A stretch of 64,000 bases of DNA from Beroe forskalii (Eukaryota; Ctenophora; Nuda; Beroida; Beroidae): positions 248,001-312,000 of the forward strand of contig WFMF01000086.1 of NCBI GenBank assembly GCA_011033025.1. The letters are read 5' to 3'. This document shows, piece by piece, positions 28,601 through 40,600 of this stretch (positions are counted from its first letter, which is position 1; each line of letters opens with the position of its first letter). The notes under the pieces were generated by a model. It had not been told where the DNA came from and searched no databases. It saw only the letters and a program-made list of their open reading frames with translations. Both the position numbers and the translations under genes were made by a program.

Positions 28601-31600
28601 GATACACATAAACATTCCAAAGTTCAGATGATATATTGAAATAAGTAATGAGAATTCATAAGAATAAAGTTCAATTAAATAGCACGATACCTCCAAAGTT
28701 TTCCACAGGTAAATTGTTTAGAACGCGGTGATTTGAGAATAAAATATTTTGTAGAAAAGAACAACACACACGGTACAGTAGAAGGGAATATCTGAGGCAT
28801 GTCATCACATATCATGTTTGTTATTGGTATTTTCACTGTATGCGCCTGGCGTAAACACACTGTGTGAACTGTGATTCACCGAAACTCAAATACTCAGATA
28901 TCGGTGTATAAGTATACCTATAGTAGTGAATAACTTTGCGAAGGAGCATGTCTCATGGTTTCACTTTTGTGCTCCCTTTATCATATGCAGATCTGATGCT
29001 GGATTGGCATTGTGAGTTACGAATTGACAATAAGAAGCTAATTTGAACCGCATGATGGTGGGAGAATGATGAATTCTCATTATAAAACTCCAGGGTTGTT
29101 ACCTTCAATTACTAAGTATTCAGCGCAGGGAGGATGTACTATGATTTCCCGGGATATTCCCGGTCAAAAAGGGATAAATCCACGATAACCGGTCAAAAGT
29201 TGGAATATTGGCCGGGATCCGACCGATATTTGGGTAATATATTGGAGTAATTTCAGCAATCATTTCGACGTTACTATCAGACGTTACGTCATTATCAACG
29301 CATATAATCACTTTGTACCTGTAACTTCTCCATGACAGAGATCATCTTGAGGCTGTAGGAGGGAGGCAGCTGACACCGCTTCTCAATGATACTCCTGATC
29401 TCAAAGAGTGGCAAGTCCTCGTAGTGGAGTTCTATGAACCGGTTCCGGAACGCTCGAGACAACACCTTCCGACCCCCGTAACTACCTGCTGTAGGATGAT
29501 ATTAGCACCCCTACCCCCGTAACTACCTGGTATAGGGTGATATTAGCTTCCCTATCACCTTGCAAGAGACAACACCTTCCGACCCCCGTAACTACCTGGT
29601 GTAGGATGATATTAGCACCCCTATCGCCTACAAGATGCACCCCTACCCCCGTAACTACCTGGTATAGGGTGTTATTAGCTTGCTTATCGCCTTGCAAGAG
29701 CGATTACCCATGGCGCCCAATGAAAGCACCCGCTTAAGTACCCCGCACGATGCGTTAGTTCCATATTGCCATTTAAGAAAACAAAATCTACATTATCTGT
29801 GATTCTTCACACATACCTGCTGGGTTCTGGGTAGCGAAAAGCATGAAGTGAGGGTGCGCTTTGACCGTTGTCTGAGTTTCGGAGATGAAGAGTTCTCGGT
29901 TATCGTCAAGAACTCGGTTAAGAGCTTCTAGAACCTCAGTTGGGGCAAGGTTCAGCTCGTCCAGAATGAGCCAGTACCCGAACCTCATGGCTTCAACCAG
30001 TAAACCTGCGAAAAATAGCACATAAACCAGAAACGTTGCCAGAAAATGGACCATTCCATAATCCATAGACCAATCTGAACGATGATAATTTTGTCATGCG
30101 ACCGGTTTGTCATGCGACCGGTTTTCTTCATTATTCCAATGAAGCTTCTGTCCTTTTTCACTTTATCTCACCCTCCTTGAAGACTAGTTTCTCATTCTCG
30201 CCCACACAGTAACTCCCAACGTACTCCTGTAGGTCTGTGTGCTCGTGGTTATTAATCCGGATTACTTTAGTTCCCGTTAGTCCTGCAAGGTACTTCACCA
30301 CAGATGTCTTTCCTGAGGGATGAGTTGATAAATTGTTCCCGGATGGATTGATCGTGTGGCGATTGTCCTTCCAATTAAATCACAAATCAACATGATCTGC
30401 CACATTATTCACATTCGAGAAACTCTGACGATGCTGCCAATTATATATCTGTTCAACGAAGAGATCAAAAAACAGAAATTGATAACTAGCTAGTACAGTA
30501 AATTTAAACTCTATGAATTCAATCTCGCTTGAAAGGGCCCATGTTTATACGGTACCTGCGCTGGTGGGTCCCTGCAGAAGGACGGGGTACTCCGCAGAAC
30601 TCGCAGCCCGGGCCAAGTCCCGCAGGTTCTCCCGCACAGTAGGTGTCATGATGTAGCCCGGGGTGGGGTGGGGAGGGGCGTCATCCCCCGCCCGCAACCA
30701 GTACCCCTCCACCAACACGTAGCTGAGAGGGGGAGCAGGGGTTAAATGGGGGAGCAGGGGTTAAATTGGGGGAACAGGGGTTTAATGGGGAGCAGGGGTT
30801 TAAAGTAGGGGGTTTAATGGGGGAGCGGGGGGTTAAATGGGGGGAGCAGGGGGTTCAATGGGGAGGGCAGGGGGGTTAATGGGGGGAGTAGTTGTCATGA
30901 TGCATCCCGGAGTGGGGTGGGGTGGGGCGGAATCCCCCACCCGCAACCAGTATCCTTCCACCAACACGTAGCTGAGAGGGGGGAAAGGGGTTGAATGGGG
31001 AACCCATAATAGGGGAGGAGCAGGGGGTTAAATGGGGGGAGCAGGGGGTTTTATGGGGGAGCATAGTAGGACTAGGGGGTTAAAAAGAGAGTTGAGACGA
31101 ATCAGTGTGAACATTCACACGCAGATGCTGGTCAACTGCTCAAGCTTAACCTTGTTTTCACTGTGAATGTATAACTGTATTTTCATGACCATCACCACTG
31201 AAGCGATCATACCGTCCAATAAATCCATCTGGACTAATAGAATTTCCCATCCACAACCCCTTCAATTAACAACTAACAAGTCTCCACAGTCTCCCCGCAT
31301 ACCCCACGTACTTGTCTCCGGGTTGGGGTAGTTTGTGTCTCAGGATCTCCTTCACCCCACTCTCAGGCAGTAAGTGCTGGGCAATGAGACCCTTAACTCG
31401 CGGGTAACTCGTTCTATCCAGCTGGGTCAGGAAACTCAGACAGAAACCCTCGTAGAGGGACCGCAACACGTTACCACACGGGTTTCTAGCTGAGAATAGA
31501 GGTCAAGACCTTGTGATATATAGCTTGAAAGTTGAGAACTATAAGAATTCGGGAATGGGGATTTATCCTGTCTGCGTAGGGTTCAACGTTACAAATCTTG

Positions 31601-34600
31601 TTGAAATATAAATGTAAGGGTGAAACTGCAGATGGGTTTTCACTTTTCTGGGTGATTACCAATGAATTTGAGAGCTCGACAGAGAGTCCGGATGCTGTAA
31701 CAGGGCTTGTGACCCAGCCCATCTGTTAGACTCTGGTCTGCTTGTCTTCTTAGCTCAGTGTACAGAAACACCTGAAATAATGAGGACTTGTATTACAGAC
31801 CTAGACTACTGATAACCAAAAACGTCTAGTTTTTTGTTTTCTTAGAAAATCATCGTTCAAAATCATTCGTAATTCGTGTTAATGGTATTGATTCACAAAA
31901 GATTGCCAATTGTTTTTAGAAGATCACGCTTCGAATGGACAGGGCGAAGGAACTCACTATCTTAGAAATAAGTGCAGAGGGCAGGTTGAGATGGTGTAGG
32001 TAAGCTGCAGTCAGGGTCCTCAGATCATTCTCATCTGTCACCTCGTCAACGTAGATCTCAGTGAATCTGTTAAAGTTTAAAATCAAAGTGTAAAAATAAC
32101 AATTTTACAAAGGAATTAGTGCAGTCAGGCAAACAATATTTCAAAAGAAGACGGAACAATCAATATAAGGGGTAAAATACAAATTTAACTCACCGATTCT
32201 TGATTCCAACAGGCAAGTCTCTTTTCCCCACATCGGTCGAAGGGTTCATAGCCGCAAATAACCGGAAATTAGGGTGCTTTTTAACCATGTCCATCTGCCT
32301 GTAGGGTAACCCGGTATGAAAATCAAAACGCTAATGTATCCTGATACGCAGAACTGTTGTACGGTGTACATCCGTAAATTCGTGTTCCTTCGGATAAATC
32401 CAAAGAACACGAATTAACGGATGTACGACAAGTGGGTAGTTGAAATGCCGTATCGTGATAAAATATCTGTATAACTGAGATAAATCAAATTGTTGGTCCA
32501 TGACGAACCCTGATTCGACCACGAGAAACCCGGAGTCATCCAGGATTCCGTTCAAACTCTCCAGCAGCTCGGAGGGAGCCAAGTTGATCTCGTCCAGTAG
32601 AACCCAGTCCCCACGTCTCACGGCAGATACAAGGGAGCCCTGGGAGATGGTTATAGGGGCTAGGATATTTCAGAATGTCAAATGTCCAAGCTTAGCCATA
32701 TCTAAGATTGAAAAAAGCAGGGGAAACAGGAAGATTCTTCTTTAATTTTGATCAGCGAATTGTTTCGTCTCAAGTTCTGAACGGTGATGATTTAAAAATC
32801 CGCCACAATTACCTCAACGAAGGTGAAGGCGAAGGAGTCCTCGATCTGTTTGATCTGTTGACTGAGCTTCTCCAGCTCGTGTCTGAGTCGTATCCAGGCC
32901 TTGGTGCTCATCTTCCTGCTAATGTGGAGCATTGCTTGTAGTAGCGTGGTCCACTCCTTCTGACGCCAGCAGATCTGATGGGGTTACCATGGTAAGACTG
33001 GTACAATTGCTTGCAGAGGGGGTTACAGTGGTAAGACTGGTACAATTGCTTGCAGAGGGGGTTACCATGGTAAGACTGGTAATATTGCTTGCAGAGGGGG
33101 TTACAGTGGTAAGACTGGTACAATTGCTTGCAGAGGGGGTTACAGTGGTAAGACTGGTACAATTGCTTACAGTGGGGTTTACAGTGGTAAAACTGGTAAT
33201 ATTGCTTGCAGAGGGGGTTACCGTGGTGAGACTGGTACAATTGCTAGCAGAGGGGGTTACCGTGGTAAGACTGGTACAATTGCTAGCGGAGGGGGTTACA
33301 GTGGTAATACTGGTACAATTGCTTGCAGAGGGGGTTACAGTGGTAAGACTGGTCAAAATGCTTGCAGAGGGGGTTACAGTGGTAACACTGGTACAATTGC
33401 TTGCGGAGAAAGATTCGTGGGTTCGAAGCAATTCGGAATTGATCACATTGCTGTATGGATGAAAATGGAAGACAGAACCTGACAAGACGTCAAAGGACTA
33501 AATTTGACAAATTCCCAAATTAGCATAATCATAATATGGATTATGATATAAGGTATAACTTACCTGTACTTTCTTGAGGAAGCCAGCATTCTTTGTCACA
33601 GAGAACGATTCTTTGAAGAGAAGTTCAAATGACTCGTAGATTGGTTTCATTAGCTGGATTACGTCTTGTGGCTTGAACCTGTGTGGAAAAGCTGTGTTTG
33701 TGGAAACGTCGAGGACTGAGGAAAGAGGGAGCTGGACGTTTTGAGCATTATTTGTCAGGAATTTCGGCAAAAATTAAGGGATTTTTCAATATTGAAGTAA
33801 TTGTATGGCATGTGGGTTTGTCTTACCCGCCGATAAGATCAGATGAATCACTCTGCTGGGACATGTTGATGACGACCAGATTGTTACCAGTTCTTGCTGC
33901 CAAGTGTTGTACCGACGCCGTCTTGCCATTTCCTGTTACATGGCAGTCTGTCAGATCACATAGCAAACAAATAAACACAGCCCCTCCCTTTGCCTTCAAT
34001 CATGCAACAGTATAGCGTCGAGAAAACTTTTCCTAACTATGAAATTTCACTTTCTCCCTTACTCATAAGCTCATAATAGGATTTAGTTATTTCTACCTTA
34101 GCTCATCTCCCTACCCCTCCAAATGTCACCCCTTCACCCTCTTGTTAACCCCCATCCTCTTCAATCCCCTCCCCCCTCTCACTCACCCCTTGCCCTCCCC
34201 ACTCACTTGTCCCCCCTCACTCACTTGTTCCCCCCTCCTCACTCCCTTGTCCCCCTCACTCACTTGTCCCCCCTCCTCGCTCACCAGTTCCCCCTCCTCA
34301 CTCACCAGTCCCCCTTCTTCCTCGCTCACCAGTTCCCCCTCCTCACTCACTTGTTCCCCCTCCTCACTCACTTGTCCCCCCTCCTCACTCACTTGTCCCC
34401 CCTCCTCACTCACTTGTCCCCCCTCCTCACTCACTTGTCCCCCCTCCTCACTCACTTGCCCCCCCTCCTCGCTCACCAGTTCCCCTCCTCACTCACCAGT
34501 CCCCCTTCTTCCTCGCTCACCAGTTCCCCCTCCTCACTCACCAGTTCCCCTCCTCACTCACCTGTTCCCCTCCTTCCTACTCACCAGTTTCCCCGGTCAG

Positions 34601-37600
34601 TAGGACAGGTTCCCCGTGTACCACAGCACACCCCAACTTCTCCAGCAGAACCAAGGAATGCCGGGTTTGCGCATATACCTGAACAAACAAACTTTCATTT
34701 TAATCAGAAAGCTAAGAAAATATCAATAATCTAAAGTATTGTATTCACATCTGTTTAACAATTCATGGCATCCTAGACTTCATTCTGAAAATTCATGTTG
34801 ATGCAAAATAGATTTTATCTTAATACTTATAATTCTTCAAGCTTTTATGTAGAGTCTAGCAATACAAATGTAATTTGACCATATAGATTCTAATTATTAT
34901 GTTTCTCGTCAACTCAGATCACCTGTTCCGGTGTATTGGAGGTGGGTGTGGCTGATGGTAAGGTGCACCTCCCCACTGAGTAGTGAGTGGGGGACAATAC
35001 CACTGTCGGCTGGTAACACTTCAGGTAGCTGTCCACTTTGGAAAGAGTGATGTCATTACTAGGGGTAAGAATGGAGAATTGATGGCGTCCAAGCACACAT
35101 AGTTGCTTTTGATATCGAACTTCGAAGCAAATTAGAGCCAAGTGTTTCCATCTTGATTTGTGTTGAGAGCAGGTTGGAGCTTATTGTATCTAGATTATAG
35201 TTTTGATGGACGGGTAATTTTGAAGAAAACTAGTTATATTTTGTGATACAAAACGTACTTTGGTTCTAGGTAAGCTGAGGAAAGCTCCGATCTTGTGAGC
35301 TGTTTCATTCCTCTTGTCTTGGGAGGACTGCCAGCTGCAAAAGCAATCAACTGCCTCCAATAGTCAATACGTTAAACAATAGTCAACTGCCTGCAATAGT
35401 CAATAAGTTAAACATCGTGATACCTTATCTGTAAACGTCGGTAAATATGCAACTGAAAACACACAATTACTAGCTGATGGGGCTTTTGTAAAATTGTTGA
35501 AAAACAGATCTTGTTCAAATAAAAAGGGCTGAAAAGCGTTTCACCTCCAAGAAGACTTCCTTAGTCACAACTGTCAGGTTATGCGTGAGGTGTCCTTGGA
35601 TTCTAGTAGACCTGAGCGTATGAGGGTTCAGAACATTAAAAGTATCGTTTTAAGGTATTTTTGACTTATTAACAGAAAAATTAAAATTGAAACAGTTTGC
35701 AAGTAAAAAGTATTTGTTTCCTTCCGGAGCAAAAAGCACCCTGTTTACTGAATCACAGTGAGATTTAAACATAAGCTAACCCATGAAACATGGATCAGTT
35801 GTACCCAGGATTATCCGCAATCCAAAGTAATAATAATCGACATTTGACAGTCTAAAGTAATAAATCTCGCAGTCTAAGCATTAGACCATCTCATGAGCTG
35901 CCTCAGGGATCGGTGAGAGAGTGAGTTGTAGAGGTTGACGAGGCGTTCCGAACAACCAGACAAACTTGGGAACTTGCCACAAATCACCTGAATTTTGCGT
36001 TCGAATTAGGAACTATCGCGGAAATTCGGATACACAACAATGTGAATTGTGAATCCATTAAGAGCATGACTCACACTATCAAATATTACTCCTAATATGT
36101 CGCGGGAAAAACGTCAAATTATTGCTTCCCTTTTGTGTCTTTGTGAACTTTTTGATTGGAATACTACTTCAGATGTGAAGGGGTGACCATAATCAAGGAT
36201 GTCGAACAAGGGTCACAATTCTCAGCCGTACTCGATTTTAGAGTTGTCACTTTAATAAAGTAGGTTCTTTAAAAAAGTAGATTAGGTTCAGATTGCGATG
36301 AACTTGGGACATTAAATTCTTTATCGAAAAGGGATGAGTTATGAGCTGCAAAGTAGAATTTGTAAATTTTACCATCCTCGTCTCGGCTCAGCTCGAATTG
36401 GAGCGAGTCTTTTGACGTTTCACTTCTTCGGGGCAGAAAGAGAAGTATATATTGACCTGTTTGAGTTGAGCATCGTCGTAAGGGCTGAGTTTGACCAGGG
36501 AGAAGGTGTTGTCCAGCATGGTCAGGACGGGGTTGTAGTGGTAAGTGAACTCGCCTTCAGTTACCCTGGTGATATTATGGGGCCGGGGTCAGCGACCTTA
36601 TTAATGATAGTAGGATGTGGGGAAGAAGTGATTATAGGATGAATCATTATATGAATTGGACGTATGATATTTTTTGTTTCGCCTATTGTCACCATGAATC
36701 ACCTTGATTAGATGGGGGTTGGGACATTTAAACTCGATATTCGTACCTTTGGGTAAGGAATATCTTGAAATTAGGGTGTATTGATAAGCGGCTGGAGGGA
36801 GTTTGAATCCGTCTCGTCTCAATCACCGACTTTATCAGGGATATCTGAAAAAACCATGTTAACTTGACCTAAGAACGACGGAAACCATGACCATGGAACT
36901 GGCGCTGAAACTTCACGAAGTCTCATGTCTGTCCAAAAAGTGGTGAATTTGGTCATATTTTGCACTCACTATATAGGAGTAAGATTTAAGTCCGAATCCA
37001 CCCTATTTTAGCACTCACAATATCGGAGGGGGCGTGGTCGATGTCCTCGAATATGATCCATTTTCCGGACACTGCCGCCCTGCTGAGGAGCCCAGGCTGC
37101 CACACGTACTGCCCAGGTACCTCCGAGCACACGTAGCTACCTATCAAAACCTAGGGGAAGAAGAGGTGGAGAGGGTTGAAATAAGTTGAAAGGGTTTAAA
37201 TAAGTTGAAAGCGGGAGTGATAGATATGTTGAAAACTTGAGTGTTCGACATTTCTCCTCACTTATTTATGAATCCAGAATAGGTAAAAGAGTAAAAAGTC
37301 CGTGACACTTTTGCTTCTTCAAAACAATCAGTTTTCATCCAGAACAACCTATCTATTTCAAAACAAGGCCTGTGCGGGGTGTACAGTACCTTACTGTCGG
37401 TCTGATCGTCTACTTGGACTGACAGCATGTCACCCTCATTAATTCCAAACATCGCTCCCACATGCTCCAGCAGAGTAGTTTTCCCTGGGACACCGGGAAG
37501 CGTTATTTAACATATTCAATTGTTTTCTGAGGTGGTTGTTGTTATGTTAATATGAAGTGTGGGGACTTTGGGAGGTTTGATACTGCGTACGAGCCATGCG

Positions 37601-40600
37601 ACCTTGTGTCCTATTGTTGTTTCAAATATTGTTAGTTGCAACAAAGTAGGGTACAGGATCCTAACTTTGAGCTTTAAGAGAGTTTTGAATCAGCAAGAAA
37701 AACAGTTCATAATACATCAGAAATTGATGAATACAAGGTTAAAACTAAAAACATATCTCACTTTTATTATACCCATCATCTTCACGAGCATCAAAATATG
37801 AAAAACATAAAATCTCATGACGATTGCGTGGACTTTAAGTAATTTAACCAAAAAGGGCCCTTCAAGGGATAATGGATATGGTTTCATTTATATGCATGCT
37901 GCACCCTGCATGGTGAATTATTCTCGCTTTCTCGAAAGGGTTTTCAATGAATTTGGGCTTTGCTGTTTTGCATTGATCAGAATATTCAAATTATCCTAAT
38001 ATATCAATTGGGAAGGAGATCGATTTTGATCTTTAAAACTAATCTCTGCTGCAGCGAAGTTAATTTGACGTTAATTAACGCAAAGAATTTTAAGATTAAT
38101 ATATTTTTCATCTTCAAAAATATCGTTGCATTACTTTTGTCAATTGACAATAGGTATTTAGAAAATGTAAAACCCTTGCATTTCATTGTATTTTGGTCCC
38201 CACTTAACTTTACCCAACAGCAGGAAAACCATGATAGAATCTATAGCTGTGTTCTACCCCATCTTCTTGGGCTTTGTCAGTGGAGGGGATGGGAAATCTC
38301 TCCTCCCTGACATGACATCAACTGTCACTGGAACAGTCACACAAACGACCGATACTCAGGATCTTTATCAGCAGAACAGGAAGCTTGTATAACCTTCCAA
38401 GAAGCACAGAAACCAGCAGACGCCACAAGGTTCCTCCGCTCAGTATCTGTGGACAGCGAGCAGGCCTGCTGGATGCATTGCGAGTTGGAAATCCAGTGCA
38501 GCATCTTCACCTTCCAGCGCACTTCCAACTCCTGTTCCTTGTATAAACGAGTGTATACAGTCAGGGGTGCCTCGCAGCCGAATGACACCACTGCACTGGT
38601 GGTGGGAAGGCTGGATTGCCTCCAGTGTATCGGACATGATGTATACAGCCTCGTGGAGAAGATCCAACCAGGAGTTTGGATCGTGGATTACAGAAGGAAA
38701 TGTCTGTCCGGCGTCTGGCAAAGTGCCAAAGCAGAGAGTCCGAGTTTCAGAGTGGAGCTGGATTCCAGAGTGGAGCTGGATTGGGTAGCCTGTGCGGGAG
38801 CAGACTTGTGGACTGTCGCGTGGAATGGAAGCGTGTATGATAAGGAGGGACTGGCCATGCCTTTCGTGCAGATATCAGTCTATAATTCGTCGTGGAAGCT
38901 GAACTGGAAGCTGGTAGATTCGTTTTCGGGCTATCATGAGGTATACCTGTCAAACCAGAGCCACCCATTTAGAGAGGCGTTGGTAGTGCAGCCTGCAGTG
39001 GGAGAGGAGGACGACTGCAAGTTCAGCATCTTCGGACCGACCACGCTTTATGGAGGAAAATCTGTCCATCTCAATTTTGGTGAAAGGTTCTTCTATTTCC
39101 TGTCCAGCGTAACTTTCATAAATCCAACCGGAGTTCTCGGTGTGTCCACTGAAGCAATTTTCCGTGAAAAACGGATACGTTGTGAATAAAGAAAACTTCT
39201 TGTTTCTCTTGCCCGAGCAGGCAATTACAGTAAGGTGTAAACCTGGTTTTGGAGTGAGAGCTCTCAACTTTACCTCCTATCAGGATGTAAAATGTTCGAG
39301 AAACAGCCGACCTCGGCCTGCAGTGCCATTCCTACTGAGGGATCTGATGACCAGGAAACGTGCAGGTTCAATGTGCTCCCAATGCTGGTACTCTCACCAT
39401 TCTCCATGTTTCTCACTTTGATGGCAGTCTTCGTCTACAACCGAGTGTTTTGTGCACGGAATAAGGGGCGAGAGCGGCAAGATTTTGGGGAGACCGTCAA
39501 AACGGAAGAAACGGAAGATACGGATCAAACGCATCCTGAATCTTAGACCGATGCCAAATACGATAAACACAGCGATTTGCTATTTGGAACAATCAATTGT
39601 TTTACTTTTGCTTGTTATGATTGTAGTTCAATATCAGATGAATTGCTTATATATTTGATTCTATATCAGAATTTTACTTAGATCCACTCAAGCGATCTGA
39701 GTGTTATGAAAAGCAAAATCTATTTTGTAATTGAAAAAGTAAAAGAACACTAACCTGCTCCAATTAGGCCTTGAAGAAGAACTGGTTGACGCCTTTCTAT
39801 CGCTTCCCCAATATCAGCCAGAGCTTCAAGAATATTTGAAGTACACACAATGGACTTAACGGGGACCTAGATGGGATATAGAAGTACACGTATCTGTTAT
39901 ACTTAGGTTTATCAATTCAATGGGAAATTTAGTGAATTTAACAACTTCTATATCAATTACTTTCCTTGCATGAATCAAAATCAATTGGAACACAAACCAA
40001 GAGGGTATGAAATTTAACTCTTTAGGGGACCAAGTATAACCAACTCACATCAGCCTGTCGGATATGAATCACGTTTCTGCCGGTTGAAAAGAAGGGGGTG
40101 CGAAGTGACACACTCTGCGATGGGTCATCTGTTGTGGGCAGTGGTGGCTGTGTCTTTGAGTTGAACCTGAATCACGTGTAAATATTCGACAGGGAATTGA
40201 AGACACCGAATTATGACAAATACTCACATAGAAAAGGTAAGAATGGTAAATCAAGAAACAATAATACTCGAACTTTCTCGTTTATACTAACGATCAACTT
40301 TCATTCGTTGTGAAATGTGAAAATACAGTTTTACTGTATTACCTTTCTTCCAAATCTGATTGCAGGAGCTTTTCAGTCAATGCATCATCGCTTATACCGT
40401 TACACAGTGCCAGTAGACGTTCTGCTTGCCTGGAATTCAACACATCTCTCAAGACCGCGTGATTTGAAGATAAATGAGATAAAAAATAGCACATAGTGAG
40501 TATCCCATGCTATTTTTGCTCCCATGCTATTTTTGCTCCTAAAATACATGATTCATTTGGAAATGTGAAGCGGGGTCCGACACGCCATACCTGGCATCGA

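Noticed and set aside
32919-33485. 188-, 176- and 110-codon frames (SLTTVTPSASN repeats)
   Set aside because: Intronic 39-bp minisatellite read in several frames on both strands.
34123-34734. Ser/Pro/Leu-rich frames of 153-203 codons on the plus strand
   Set aside because: Products of the 21-bp donor array, antisense to a midasin intron.
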